Origin: Mesorhizobium qingshengii
GTDB lineage: Bacteria; Pseudomonadota; Alphaproteobacteria; Rhizobiales; Rhizobiaceae
Direction of reading: 5' to 3'
DNA: 64,000 nucleotides
Assembly (NCBI RefSeq): GCF_027563465.1
Contig: NZ_JAPFQA010000013.1
Location: 62,001 to 126,000 of the forward strand
Position 1 is the stretch's first letter. Each line of letters begins with the position of its first letter. Under the pieces are notes generated by a model, which was given only the letters and a program-made list of their open reading frames with translations, ran no database searches and was not told the origin of the DNA. This document shows, in pieces, positions 45,872 to 54,711 of this stretch. Both the position numbers and the translations under genes were made by a program.

Positions 45872-46873
45872 TCACTTGACCACAAAACCATGCGCGAACG
45901 GATCGCGGTCGTCGATGAAGATGGTGTTCAATCCTGTCATCCGCGCCCAGCCGCCGATCGAGGGAATGATGGCCGGTTTGCCGGCGACGGTGACGTCTTT
46001 TTCGACCTTGCCCTTGAACAGCGAACCGATGATCGATTCATGGACGAAGCTGTCGCCCGCCTTGAGTTTGCCCTTGGCACGAAGCTGCGCCATGCGCGCC
46101 GAGGTGCCGGTGCCGCAAGGCGAGCGGTCGATCGCCTTGTCGCCGTAGAAGACGGCATTGCGCGCGTCGGCTCCCTCCACCGTGGGCTTCCCGGTCCACA
46201 GCATGTGCGACAGCCGGTTGATATCGGGGTTTTCCGGATGCACGAAGGAGTACTTTTCGTTGAGCCGTTGCCTCACCACCGGGCTCCAGGCGATGAAGTC
46301 GCCCGCCGAATAGTCAGCCATGTCGCGGTAGTTCTTCTGCGGCTCGACAATGGCGTAGAAATTGCCGCCATAGGCGACATCGACGGTGATCTCACCGAGC
46401 TGCGGGCATTCGACCGTCAGCCCTTCGGCGTAGAGGAAGGAGGGCACGTTGGTGATGCGCACCTCCTCGACATAGTCGCCGACCTGCTTGTATTCGGCGA
46501 TCACCAGACCGGCCGGCGTGTCGAGCCTGAGCACGCCCGGCGTCTTCGGCTTGATCAGTCCGTGCTCGATCGCCATCGTCACCGTGCCGATGGTGCCGTG
46601 GCCGCACATCGGCAGGCAGCCCGAGGTTTCGATGAACAGGATGGCGATGTCGCAATCCTCACGCGTCGGCGGATAGAGGATCGAGCCGGACATCACGTCA
46701 TGGCCGCGCGGCTCGAACATCAGCCCGGTGCGGATCCAGTCATATTCGGCGAGGAAGTGCGCCCGCCGCTCCATCATCGTCGACCCCTGCAGCAGCGGGC
46801 CGCCGCCGGCGACCAGCCGCACCGGATTGCCGCAGGTGTGGCCGTCTATGCAGAAGAAGGATTTCTTGGCCAT
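45872..46873 (-). CDS. 4-hydroxyproline 2-epimerase
   Basis: 333-aa proline-racemase-fold enzyme. Both catalytic cysteines are present: Cys90 in LPMCGHGT and Cys253 in DRSPCGTGT. This marks an epimerase/racemase rather than the dehydratase, which has Thr in one site. It converts trans-4-hydroxy-L-proline to cis-4-hydroxy-D-proline. The next two genes on the strand encode the oxidase and the deaminase of the same pathway, which favours the hydroxyproline substrate. Its last 98 coding bases are duplicated at 44340-44437. Confidence 0.9.
   Translation of the reverse strand: MAKKSFFCIDGHTCGNPVRLVAGGGPLLQGSTMMERRAHFLAEYDWIRTGLMFEPRGHDVMSGSILYPPTREDCDIAILFIETSGCLPMCGHGTIGTVTMAIEHGLIKPKTPGVLRLDTPAGLVIAEYKQVGDYVEEVRITNVPSFLYAEGLTVECPQLGEITVDVAYGGNFYAIVEPQKNYRDMADYSAGDFIAWSPVVRQRLNEKYSFVHPENPDINRLSHMLWTGKPTVEGADARNAVFYGDKAIDRSPCGTGTSARMAQLRAKGKLKAGDSFVHESIIGSLFKGKVEKDVTVAGKPAIIPSIGGWARMTGLNTIFIDDRDPFAHGFVVK
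45874..45971. repeat. 98-bp exact direct repeat, copy in the intact epimerase gene
   Basis: Identical over 98 bases to 44340-44437, same orientation, 1.53 kb apart. The repeats enclose the ectC-like and LysR genes. Outside the 98 bp the sequences differ at once on both sides. Confidence 0.95.
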
Positions 46874-46889
46874 GACGCTCCTCGAAAAA

Positions 46890-48146
46890 TCAAAACCGTT
46901 GTGGACTGAAGGGGGCCAGGTCGATCGGCGGAGTCTGCCCCAGGACGAGGTCGCGGATCAACCGCCCGGTGGCCGCCGCCTGGGTCAGGCCGAGATGGCC
47001 ATGGCCGAAGGCATAGACCACCGACTGGACTCCAGGCGCACGACCTATGACGGGCACCGAATCCGGCAGGGAGGGACGGAACCCCATCCATTCGCGTCCG
47101 CCGGCCGGATCCAGCCCCGGCAGGAACTTCTGCGCCTTTTGCAGCAGCGCCTTCGAGCGGGCGTAGTTGGGCGGCCGCTCGATGCCGCCCAGTTCGACGG
47201 CGCCGCCGACACGCAGGCCTGTTTCAAGCGGTGTGATGACGAAGCCATGTCCTGAGAAGATCAGCTGCCGCTTCACGTCGAAGGCACCCTTCGGCAGCGT
47301 CGTGTTGTAGCCGCGTTCGGTTTCGAGCGGAATGCGATCACCGAGCTGCCTCGCCAGCAGATGCGACCATGCGCCGGCGGCGACGACGAGGTGCCTGGCT
47401 TGCCGGATCGTACCATCCGCCAGCGTCAGCGCAGCGCCATCCTGGTTCGCCGTGACGCGGTCGATGCGGGCCATTTCAAAGCGGGCGCCCTTGGCCTGTG
47501 CATAGGCCCACACCGCCTTGCCGAGCAGTTTCGGATCGGCGACCGTCTTCCATCCCGGCACGAACGTGCCCTTGACGAAGCGCGGCGAAAGCCCCGGCTG
47601 CCAGGTCGCAAGGTCGTCGCCCTCGACATGGCGAAAGCCAATGCCGAAACGCGCGCGCGCCGCCCAGCCCGGCAGCGAGGCGCGGAACTCGGCTTGGCTT
47701 TCGTAGAGTTCGAGCGAGCCGTCCTCGCGCAGCATCGATCGCGTGCCGGAGCGATCGAGCAGGTCCATCCATTCCGCCTCGGCGAGCTTCATCATGCCCG
47801 CCTGGGCAGCGAGGCCCGCCTCGTATTTTGCCGGTGCACCGGCGCGCCAGAAGCGGATCAGCCAGGGCAGAAGCCTGGGCAGATAGGCCGGCGGGATGCT
47901 GAGTGGTCCTAGCGGATCGGCCAGCCATTTCGGCAGTTGCCGGACCATGCCCTTGTGCGCCAGCGGCAGCACGTCGGAGAAGGCAAAGGCAGCGGCGTTG
48001 CCGGAGCTCGTCTCCTCGCAGATGCCCGTCCGATCGAAGATGGTGACCTTGCGCCCCGCCTCGGTGAGGAAGGCGGCGGCGCAGATGCCGATGATGCCGC
48101 CACCGATGATGGCGACGTCGATCTGGGTGCCGCTTTCGCCGCTCAC
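46890..48146 (-). CDS. FAD-dependent D-amino acid oxidase/dehydrogenase (cis-4-hydroxy-D-proline oxidising)
   Basis: 418-aa DadA/DAO-family flavoprotein. The FAD motif is VAIIGGGIIGICAAAFLTEAG near residue 10; HLVVAAGAWSHLLARQLGD and the C-terminal VVYAFGHGHLGLTQAAATG are also typical. In the hydroxyproline pathway this step yields 1-pyrroline-4-hydroxy-2-carboxylate. Located 16 bp after the epimerase (upstream on the minus strand) and before the DHDPS-like gene, so the substrate is inferred from context. Confidence 0.85.
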   Translation of the reverse strand: MSGESGTQIDVAIIGGGIIGICAAAFLTEAGRKVTIFDRTGICEETSSGNAAAFAFSDVLPLAHKGMVRQLPKWLADPLGPLSIPPAYLPRLLPWLIRFWRAGAPAKYEAGLAAQAGMMKLAEAEWMDLLDRSGTRSMLREDGSLELYESQAEFRASLPGWAARARFGIGFRHVEGDDLATWQPGLSPRFVKGTFVPGWKTVADPKLLGKAVWAYAQAKGARFEMARIDRVTANQDGAALTLADGTIRQARHLVVAAGAWSHLLARQLGDRIPLETERGYNTTLPKGAFDVKRQLIFSGHGFVITPLETGLRVGGAVELGGIERPPNYARSKALLQKAQKFLPGLDPAGGREWMGFRPSLPDSVPVIGRAPGVQSVVYAFGHGHLGLTQAAATGRLIRDLVLGQTPPIDLAPFSPQRF

Positions 48147-48214
48147 GTGCGGCCACCCATCTTGTGGTGAGGGAGCATATGAATGAACCCTATGCGAACG
48201 CCAGGACTACAACC

Positions 48215-49114
48215 TCAGAACTTCGGCAGCGTCGGCCGAACCGCCAGCGCGTCCTTGATGATCTTTTCGACTGTCTTGCGGCGCGAGCCCGACAGCGGCT
48301 GGCGCGGCATGCGCACGCGATCGTTGGTTTGAATGGCGAACACTTCGGCAAGCTTGATGTTCTGCACCAGATAGGTCGAGACGTCGAGATCGAGCAGCGG
48401 CCGGAACCAGCGGTAGATGGCGAGCGCCTCCTCTCGGCGGCCCTGCTTCATCAGCTGGTAGATGGCAACGGTCTCGCGCGGGAAGGCGGTGACCAGCCCG
48501 GCCACCCAGCCGATGGCGCCGACCGACAAAGCCTCGAAGGCGAGATTGTCGACGCCGGTGAACAGATCATAGCGGCTGCCGAGGCGATTGATGATCTCGG
48601 TCGAGCGCCTGATATCGTCGGAGGATTCCTTGATGGCGACGAAGCGCTTGTCCGATGCCAGCTCCTCCATCTGATCGACGGTGACGTCGACGCGGTAGGC
48701 GAGCCGGTTGGAATAGATCATGACAGGCAGGTCGCCGGCCTCGGCGACGGCGCGCAGCGCCGCGACCGTCTCTTCCGCATTGGTGTGGTAGATCGGGCTC
48801 GGCACCACCATCAGGCCATTGGCGCCCTCTTTGGCGGCGCGCCGGGCGATGCTGGCGGCCTCACGCGTGCCGGCCTCGTTGACCGTCAGCAGCACCGGCT
48901 TCTTGCCGGCGACCTTCTGTGCTGTCTTCAGAACCTCGATCTTCTCGTCATGGGAAAGCATCGGCCCTTCGCCGAGCGATCCGCAGACGATGATGCCGTC
49001 ACAGCCGGCCTCCATCTGCAGGCCGAAGCAGCGCTCCATCTCGGCATGGTCGAGGCGGTCGTCCGCGGTGAATTTGGTCGTAACGGCGGGAAAAACTCCG
49101 GTCCACATGGTCAT
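48215..49114 (-). CDS. DHDPS family protein, probable 1-pyrroline-4-hydroxy-2-carboxylate deaminase
   Basis: 299-aa aldolase-type barrel. The Schiff-base lysine is in FVAIKESSDDIR, and the substrate loop is VCGSLGEGPMLS in place of the GTTGE of true dihydrodipicolinate synthase. With the epimerase and oxidase it completes conversion toward alpha-ketoglutarate semialdehyde. The dehydrogenase of the final step is not in this cluster. The ATG at 49114 has GGAGCA just before it; the ATG at 49108 is also possible. Divergent from the GntR gene with palindromic operators between. Confidence 0.87.
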   Translation of the reverse strand: MTMWTGVFPAVTTKFTADDRLDHAEMERCFGLQMEAGCDGIIVCGSLGEGPMLSHDEKIEVLKTAQKVAGKKPVLLTVNEAGTREAASIARRAAKEGANGLMVVPSPIYHTNAEETVAALRAVAEAGDLPVMIYSNRLAYRVDVTVDQMEELASDKRFVAIKESSDDIRRSTEIINRLGSRYDLFTGVDNLAFEALSVGAIGWVAGLVTAFPRETVAIYQLMKQGRREEALAIYRWFRPLLDLDVSTYLVQNIKLAEVFAIQTNDRVRMPRQPLSGSRRKTVEKIIKDALAVRPTLPKF

Positions 49115-49122
49115 TGCTCCAT

Positions 49123-49145
49123 CTGATATATCAGCCATATATCTG
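49123..49145. promoter_or_regulatory. Candidate GntR operator 1
   Basis: CTGATATATCAG (49123-49134) is a perfect 12-bp palindrome followed by CATATATCTG, located 9 bp before the DHDPS-like start. Shares the GATATAT core with operator 2. Confidence 0.7.
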
Positions 49146-49178
49146 TTAAGAAACCGTCTGTCAATGCGGATTCTCCTG

Positions 49179-49199
49179 TGATATATCTAAAATATATCA
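49179..49199. promoter_or_regulatory. Candidate GntR operator 2
   Basis: TGATATAT and ATATATCA bracket a five-base centre, 21 bp before the GntR start. Together with operator 1 it suggests autoregulation and control of the divergent hydroxyproline genes. Confidence 0.7.
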
Positions 49200-49219
49200 A
49201 GAGGGCGCGTTTGATATCC

Positions 49220-49870
49220 ATGGAAGCAAGCATCGCATCCGAGCCGGCGGCGGCCAAAGCCTACCGTGTGCTGGAGCACATGATCGTCACGCTGGAGCTG
49301 GCGCCGGCAAGCTTTGTCACCGAGGGCACCCTGATCGAGAGGCTGGCGCTTGGCCGCACGCCCGTGCGCGAGGCGATCCAGCGGCTGGCTTGGGAAGGGC
49401 TGCTTGACGTGCGGCCGCGCGCCGGCATCGCGATAGCGCCGCTCCATCCCGGCGACTGGCTGCGCGTGCTCGATGCGCGCCGCGGCGTCGAGGTGGTCCT
49501 GGCCCGTTCGGCAGCCCGCTTCGTCACCCGCGAAGCCGCCGACCTGTTTCATGAAGCCGCCCTTGCCATGCAGAAGGCGGTGATCTCGGGCAACGTCCTT
49601 GCCTTCATCCAGGCCGACAAGGCACTCGACGAGGCGCTGGCGCTGGCTGCCGACAACCCGTTCGCCGCCCGGTTGGCGGCACCATTGCAAACCCATAGCC
49701 GCCGCTTCTGGTTTCGCTACAAGGCCGACACTGGCCTTGCCGAATCCGCCGAACACCATGTCGCGTTGATCCGCTCGATCCTCGACGGCGACGAGGAGGC
49801 AGCCGCCAAGGACGCCAAGCGCCTGATGGCGCTGCTGCGCGGCCATGCCGAGGTGGCTGCAACGCGCTGA
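49220..49870 (+). CDS. GntR family (FCD-type) regulator of the hydroxyproline genes
   Basis: 216-aa regulator. The winged helix is at residues about 15-75 (LIERLALGRTPVREAIQRLAWEGLL) and an FCD ligand-binding domain follows (with DKALDEALALAADNPF and EHHVALIRSILDGDEEAA). Divergent from the DHDPS-like gene, two TATATC palindromes between. The ATG at 49220 is chosen; upstream in-frame ATGs lie inside the operator. Confidence 0.88.
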   Translation: MEASIASEPAAAKAYRVLEHMIVTLELAPASFVTEGTLIERLALGRTPVREAIQRLAWEGLLDVRPRAGIAIAPLHPGDWLRVLDARRGVEVVLARSAARFVTREAADLFHEAALAMQKAVISGNVLAFIQADKALDEALALAADNPFAARLAAPLQTHSRRFWFRYKADTGLAESAEHHVALIRSILDGDEEAAAKDAKRLMALLRGHAEVAATR

Positions 49871-49879
49871 TCGGGCGGT

Positions 49880-50191
49880 TCAGATCCCTTGCGTCGTTGC
49901 GGTGTCGGTGTTTTCCCATCCGTCACCGGTCGCGAAGACGCAGCTCCGGCCCCGCACATCGGTTACCAGCATGGACCATGTCCCACTGGCCGAAGCATAA
50001 ATCTCGACAATGGCAGTTGGCCCGACCACACCGTAGCCGATCTGCTTTTGTTGAAAGGCCTGCGCCAGTCCCGCGACAAGATCACTGTGGCCGCCGCAGA
50101 CGAATTGCGCCTGTGCTGATAGCGTCGACAGAGCCAGTGCAGCGCCGATCGCGGCTATCCTGATCCATCGAAACGAAAACTTGCGTGCCAT
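49880..50191 (-). CDS. Exported small protein of unknown function (103 aa)
   Basis: A signal peptide (residues 1-29, ALALSTLSAQAQ) followed by a small domain with two cysteines (FVCGGHSD and GRSCVFATGDGWE) that could form a disulfide. Weak resemblance to rhizobial exported small proteins; no family named. The ATG follows GGAGGTGCC. It is convergent with the GntR gene, 9 bp away. Confidence 0.72.
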   Translation of the reverse strand: MARKFSFRWIRIAAIGAALALSTLSAQAQFVCGGHSDLVAGLAQAFQQKQIGYGVVGPTAIVEIYASASGTWSMLVTDVRGRSCVFATGDGWENTDTATTQGI

Positions 50192-50420
50192 CTGGCACCT
50201 CCTTCGCCTTCACGGTCCGGCAAGGGAGGCACATGGGCCGCCTCAATATGCCGGAGCGTTCCAGGCCGGGTTCGACGTCTTCATCACGTCACTCCTTCTG
50301 GTTTCCGGTCTGTCGTCAGGGAATTTCCATCGCATTCCCTGGATTCGATATGGTGAGGTCCCGATTCGAAAACAAGCACCATTTCGGCCCTTGCGGCGTG
50401 CTGCGAGGCGACGATCCGGG

Positions 50421-50798
50421 TCAGGTTTCTGCAGGTTCGCGAAGTGCCGCCCATTTCAGCAGGGCGTCGAGGGCCGGGCATAGCGCCTGCCCCCAGTCGG
50501 TCAGGCAGTATTCGACCTTCGGCGGCACCTGATGATGCACGATGCGGCGCACGATGCCGTCGCCCTCCATCTGTCTCAGCTGCTGGATCAGCATCTTTTG
50601 CGAGATCGCCGGGATCGCCCGTTCGAGATCGGAGAAGCGCAGCACCTTGCCACCGAACAGGTGAAACAGGATCACCAGCTTCCAGCGGCCCTCAAGGATG
50701 CGCAGCACGTTCTCCACACCGCTCGCCGCGGACAACGGCGTCAGTGCCTCAACCTTACCTTCTGGTAAGTACCTTACTTTTTCGTCGGTTCTTGTCAT
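50421..50798 (-). CDS. HxlR family transcriptional regulator
   Basis: 125-aa winged-helix regulator with the HxlR pattern: VLRILEGRWKLVILFHLFGG, RFSDLERAIPAISQKMLIQQLRQME, VPPKVEYCLTDWG. Start at the ATG 50796-50798; another ATG six codons upstream (50816) is also possible. Divergent from the SnoaL-like gene. A CTTACC/GGTAAG inverted repeat lies in its first codons. Confidence 0.9.
   Translation of the reverse strand: MTRTDEKVRYLPEGKVEALTPLSAASGVENVLRILEGRWKLVILFHLFGGKVLRFSDLERAIPAISQKMLIQQLRQMEGDGIVRRIVHHQVPPKVEYCLTDWGQALCPALDALLKWAALREPAET
50754..50769. promoter_or_regulatory. Inverted repeat at the HxlR start
   Basis: CTTACC-TTCT-GGTAAG, followed by another TACCTTAC half-site, within the HxlR coding start and about 110 bp from the divergent gene. 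A possible autoregulatory site. Confidence 0.35.
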
Positions 50799-50876
50799 TT
50801 CTTCAGCATAACGCATTTTAGCAACCGGACAAGCGCCGTGGACTTCAAGTCGGCGGCAGAAACCGGAGACGAAACC

Positions 50877-51206
50877 ATGACCGCAAACCTTCCGCAGCCG
50901 CTGACCGACTATTTCGCCGCCAAGAACAGGCATGACGTCGACGCCATGCTCGCCCCCTTCTCGTTGGACGCGACGGTCCGGGACGAAGGCGAAACCCATC
51001 GGGGCTCGATCGCCATCCGCGACTGGATGGAAGCAACGACAAACAAATACCGGGTGACGGTCGAGGTCGCCGACGCGACCGTCAATGGCGACGCATGGCG
51101 GATCGCCGGCATCGTCTCGGGCAATTTCCCCGGCAGTCCGGCGACGCTCCACTACAACTTCACGCTGGCCGACGACAGGATCACGCGGCTGGAGATCGGC
51201 GCATGA
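50877..51206 (+). CDS. SnoaL-like nuclear transport factor 2-fold protein
   Basis: 109-aa NTF2-fold protein with the SnoaL pattern: LTDYFAAKNRHDVDAMLAPFS, DEGETHRGSIAIRDWME, ATLHYNFTLADDRITRLEIG. Possible small enzyme or binding protein; substrate unknown. The ATG at 50877 is chosen over the GTG at 50838. Its stop overlaps the SDR start (ATGA), so the two are coupled. Confidence 0.82.
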   Translation: MTANLPQPLTDYFAAKNRHDVDAMLAPFSLDATVRDEGETHRGSIAIRDWMEATTNKYRVTVEVADATVNGDAWRIAGIVSGNFPGSPATLHYNFTLADDRITRLEIGA

Positions 51207-52003
51207 CCATCCCCTGGAAATTCACGCTCGACCATCAGGAATTTGCCGGCAAGCGCGTTCTGGTCACCGGCGGCACCAAGGGTGCCGGCGAAGCCATCGT
51301 TCGTCGGCTTTCTGCGGCGGGTGCGACGGTGGTCACCACCGCTCGCTCCGCGACCGAAGCATCATCGCCGACGCTGTTCGTGCAGGCCGATCTGAGCACC
51401 TTGGCGGGCACCGAGACCGTGGCCGCGGGTGTCATGGAGCAGCTTGGCGGCATCGACATCATCGTGCACAGCGTCGGCGGTTCGAAGAGCCCCGGTGGCG
51501 GATTTGCCGGACTGACCGATCAGCTCTGGCAGGACGAACTCAGCCTCAACCTGCTCGCCGCGGTGCGGCTCGACCGCATGCTTGTGCCGCTTATGGTCGA
51601 GCAGGGCTCAGGCGCGATCGTCCACATATCGTCGATCCAGCGCCGCCTGCCGCTGCATGAATCCACCATCGCCTACGCGGCGGCGAAGGCAGCCCTTTCA
51701 ACCTACAGCAAGGCGCTCTCCAAGGAACTCGGCCCGATAGGCATCCGGGTCAACACCGTGGCACCGGGCTGGATCCACACCACCGCATCGGAGGCGATGG
51801 TGAAGCGGCTGGCCGCCCATTCCGGTTCGGACGAGGAAACCGCCCGCCAGGGCATCATGGATGCGCTGGGCGGCATCCCGATCGGCCGGCCGGCATGGCC
51901 GCAGGAGGTCGCCGAACTGGTGGCATTCCTTGTCTCGGACCGAGCCTCGGCGATCCACGGCGCCGAATACGTCATCGACGGCGGCACCATCCCGACCGTG
52001 TAG
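51203..52003 (+). CDS. Short-chain dehydrogenase/reductase
   Basis: 266-aa SDR. Cofactor loop VLVTGGTKGAGEAIVRRL, SVGGS segment, catalytic Ser-Tyr-Lys in HISSIQRR and AYAAAKAAL, and the C-terminal AEYVIDGGTIPTV. Substrate unknown. Co-translated with the SnoaL-like protein, probably under the divergent HxlR regulator. Confidence 0.93.
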   Translation: MTIPWKFTLDHQEFAGKRVLVTGGTKGAGEAIVRRLSAAGATVVTTARSATEASSPTLFVQADLSTLAGTETVAAGVMEQLGGIDIIVHSVGGSKSPGGGFAGLTDQLWQDELSLNLLAAVRLDRMLVPLMVEQGSGAIVHISSIQRRLPLHESTIAYAAAKAALSTYSKALSKELGPIGIRVNTVAPGWIHTTASEAMVKRLAAHSGSDEETARQGIMDALGGIPIGRPAWPQEVAELVAFLVSDRASAIHGAEYVIDGGTIPTV

Positions 52004-52020
52004 TGTCATGCAAATGGAAA

Positions 52021-52043
52021 GGGGCGCGACAAAGTCGCGCCCC
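52021..52043. terminator. Bidirectional terminator between SDR and mmsA
   Basis: Perfect 10-bp stem GGGGCGCGAC / GTCGCGCCCC with an AAA loop, between two convergent genes. T-runs are short on both sides, so efficiency is uncertain. Confidence 0.65.
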
Positions 52044-52069
52044 CAACTCGTGAAAGCAGATGTCAGACC

Positions 52070-53566
52070 TCAGTTCATCGTCGGGATGACGAACTCCGCG
52101 CCGTCCTTGATGCCGGACGGCCAGCGCGAGGTCACCGTCTTGGTCTTGGTGTAGAAGCGGAACGCATCCGGGCCGTGCTGGTTGAGGTCGCCGAAGGACG
52201 ATGCCTTCCAGCCGCCGAAAGTGTAGTAGGCGATCGGCACCGGGATCGGCACGTTGACGCCGACCATGCCGACCTGGACCCGCGAGGCGAAGTCGCGCGC
52301 GGCATCACCGTCGCGGGTGAAGATGGCGACGCCATTGCCCATCTCGTGGTCGTTGGCGAGCTTGATCGCGCTCTCATAGGTCGGCGCTCGCACCACCGAG
52401 AGCACCGGCCCAAAGATCTCTTCCTTGTAGATGCGCATGTCGGCGGTGACGTTGTCGAACAGGCAGCCGCCCATGTAGTAGCCGTCCTCGTAGCCCTGCA
52501 TGGAGAAGCCGCGGCCGTCGACGACCAGCTTGGCGCCTTCCTTGACGCCGGTGTCGACATAGCCCTTGACCCGTTCAAGCGCCTGCGCCGTCACCAGCGG
52601 GCCGAAATCGGCGGACGAATCCGTCGACGGGCCGACCTTCAGGCTCTCGACGCGCGGGATCAGCTTTTCCATCAGCCGGTTGGCGGTGTCGTTGCCGACC
52701 GGGACGGCCACCGAGATCGCCATGCAGCGCTCGCCGGCCGAGCCGTAGCCGGCGCCGATCAGCGCGTCGACGGTCTGGTCCATGTCGGCGTCGGGCATGA
52801 TGATCATGTGGTTCTTGGCGCCGCCGAAGCACTGCACGCGCTTGCCGGCGGCGGTGCCGCGCGAATAGATGTAATGAGCGATCGGCGTCGAGCCGACGAA
52901 GCCGATGGCCTTGATGTCGGGATCGTCGAGGATCGCGTCGACGACGTCCTTGTCGCCGTTGACGACGTTGAGGATGCCCGCCGGCAGGCCGGCCTCGAGG
53001 AACAGTTCGGCGATGCGCATCGGCACGCCCGGATCACGCTCCGACGGCTTCAGGATGAAGGCATTGCCGCAGGCGATGGCCGGCGCGATCTTCCACAGCG
53101 GGATCATCGCCGGGAAGTTGAACGGCGTGATGCCGGCGACGACGCCGAGCGGCTGGCGCATCGAATAGACGTCGATGCCGGGGCCGGCGCCGTCGGTGAA
53201 TTCACCCTTCATCATATGCGGGGCGCCGATGCAGACCTCGACCACTTCGAGGCCGCGCTGGATATCACCCTTGGCGTCGGCGATGGTCTTGCCGTGCTCG
53301 CGGGCCAGGATATCGGCCAGTTCGTCATAGTCGCGGGCGACGAGTTCGAGGAACTTCATCAGCACGCGCACGCGGCGCTGCGGGTTGGTTGCCGCCCATT
53401 TGGGCTGTGCCGCCTTGGCGTTCTCGACCGCCGCGCGCAGTTCGGCTTGCGAAGCCAGCGCCACCGTGCCCCGCACCGAGCCGTCCATTGGCTGCATGAC
53501 ATCCTGCTTGCGGCCGCTGGTGCCGGCGACATGCTTGCCGCCGATGAAATGACCGTATTCGATCAT
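52070..53566 (-). CDS. mmsA: Methylmalonate-semialdehyde dehydrogenase (CoA-acylating)
   Basis: 498-aa aldehyde dehydrogenase converting (methyl)malonate semialdehyde to propionyl- or acetyl-CoA in valine and inositol catabolism. Typical text: MIEYGHFIGGKHVAG at the start, PFNFPAMIPLW, GFVGSTPIAHYIY, the catalytic Cys in SAGERCMAISVAVPVG. The ATG at 53564-53566 follows AAGGGAGAGAAATC. No iol or other mms gene is adjacent. Divergent from a LysR gene. Confidence 0.95.
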   Translation of the reverse strand: MIEYGHFIGGKHVAGTSGRKQDVMQPMDGSVRGTVALASQAELRAAVENAKAAQPKWAATNPQRRVRVLMKFLELVARDYDELADILAREHGKTIADAKGDIQRGLEVVEVCIGAPHMMKGEFTDGAGPGIDVYSMRQPLGVVAGITPFNFPAMIPLWKIAPAIACGNAFILKPSERDPGVPMRIAELFLEAGLPAGILNVVNGDKDVVDAILDDPDIKAIGFVGSTPIAHYIYSRGTAAGKRVQCFGGAKNHMIIMPDADMDQTVDALIGAGYGSAGERCMAISVAVPVGNDTANRLMEKLIPRVESLKVGPSTDSSADFGPLVTAQALERVKGYVDTGVKEGAKLVVDGRGFSMQGYEDGYYMGGCLFDNVTADMRIYKEEIFGPVLSVVRAPTYESAIKLANDHEMGNGVAIFTRDGDAARDFASRVQVGMVGVNVPIPVPIAYYTFGGWKASSFGDLNQHGPDAFRFYTKTKTVTSRWPSGIKDGAEFVIPTMN

Positions 53567-53761
53567 GATTTCTCTCCCTTGTTTGTGATGGTGCATTGTC
53601 CGCCTTTGCGGGGTCGATGGCAACGCGAGCCAGAACGCAACCGTTGTGCGGAAAATAGATAGCAGTTGACGAAGGAGCATCAATTCTCGCAAATGATGGA
53701 ATGCAATAGCTGCAGAATGGATTGAGAGATTGAGTTCCTTCACGCCCCCGGGACCTTCCCC

Positions 53762-54643
53762 ATGAACTGGGATGACGTCCGCATTTTCCTGGCGGTGGCG
53801 CGCGCCGGCCAGATCCTTGGCGCTGCCAGGCGGCTGGAACTCAACCATGCCACCGTCTCGCGCCGCATCGCCGCGCTTGAGGATGCGTTGAGGACCAAGC
53901 TGTTTCGCCGGCTGACCACCGGCAGCGAACTGACGCCCGCCGGCGAGCGCTTCCTCGACATTGCCGAGCGCATGGAGGGCGACATGATCGCCGCACGCTC
54001 GACCGTCGCGGGCGAAGGCGACGATGTCTCCGGCACGGTGCGCATCGGTGCCCCGGACGGTTTTGGCGTCGCCTTCCTGGCCAAGCGCCTTGGCGCGCTG
54101 ACCGCGCTGCACCGCGAACTGACGATCCAGCTCGTGCCGGTGCCGCGCTCCTTCTCCCTGTCGCGCCGGGAGGCCGACATCGCCATCACGGTCGAGCGGC
54201 CGACGGAGGGCCGGCTGGTGGCGGGAAAACTGGTCGATTACTCGCTCGGGCTGTTTGCCTCGCGCGCCTATGCGCAAGCGCACGGCCTGCCCAACACAGC
54301 CGCCGAGCTTGGCCAGCACACCCTCATCGGCTATGTGCCGGACCTCATCGTCAGCCCCTCGCTCGACTACGCGGCCGAATTCAGCCCCGACTGGCGCACC
54401 AGCTTCGCCATTTCCTCGGCGCTCGGCCAGGCCGAAGCAGTGCGCTCAGGCGCCGGCATCGGCATCCTGCACACCTTCGTCGCCCGCTCGATGCCCGAAC
54501 TGGTGCCCGTTGATGTCGTGGCGCCGATCCGCCGCGCCTACTGGCTGGTCTATCACGAATCGGTCAGGCCGTTGCGCCGCGTCCAGATCGTCGCCAGCTT
54601 CATCACCAAGGCGGTGGAGCGAGAGCGGGGCCTGTTCACCTGA
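53762..54643 (+). CDS. LysR family transcriptional regulator
   Basis: 293-aa regulator; helix-turn-helix AARRLELNHATVSRRIAALEDA near the N-terminus, then a substrate-binding domain. Divergent from mmsA with 195 bp between, so mmsA is the likely target. ATG start with the preceding GGGACC; no better site seen. Confidence 0.9.
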   Translation: MNWDDVRIFLAVARAGQILGAARRLELNHATVSRRIAALEDALRTKLFRRLTTGSELTPAGERFLDIAERMEGDMIAARSTVAGEGDDVSGTVRIGAPDGFGVAFLAKRLGALTALHRELTIQLVPVPRSFSLSRREADIAITVERPTEGRLVAGKLVDYSLGLFASRAYAQAHGLPNTAAELGQHTLIGYVPDLIVSPSLDYAAEFSPDWRTSFAISSALGQAEAVRSGAGIGILHTFVARSMPELVPVDVVAPIRRAYWLVYHESVRPLRRVQIVASFITKAVERERGLFT

Positions 54644-54711
54644 TTTCGCAACACAGGCAAACGCAATGCGCCGTTCAAGGCGAGTCGAGAGCGAACGAAT
54701 TCACCACACGC

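Noticed and set aside
50328..50350. GGGAAT/ATTCCC inverted repeat between the exported protein and HxlR genes
   Set aside because: Short stem, no T-run and no relation to a start codon; probably chance.
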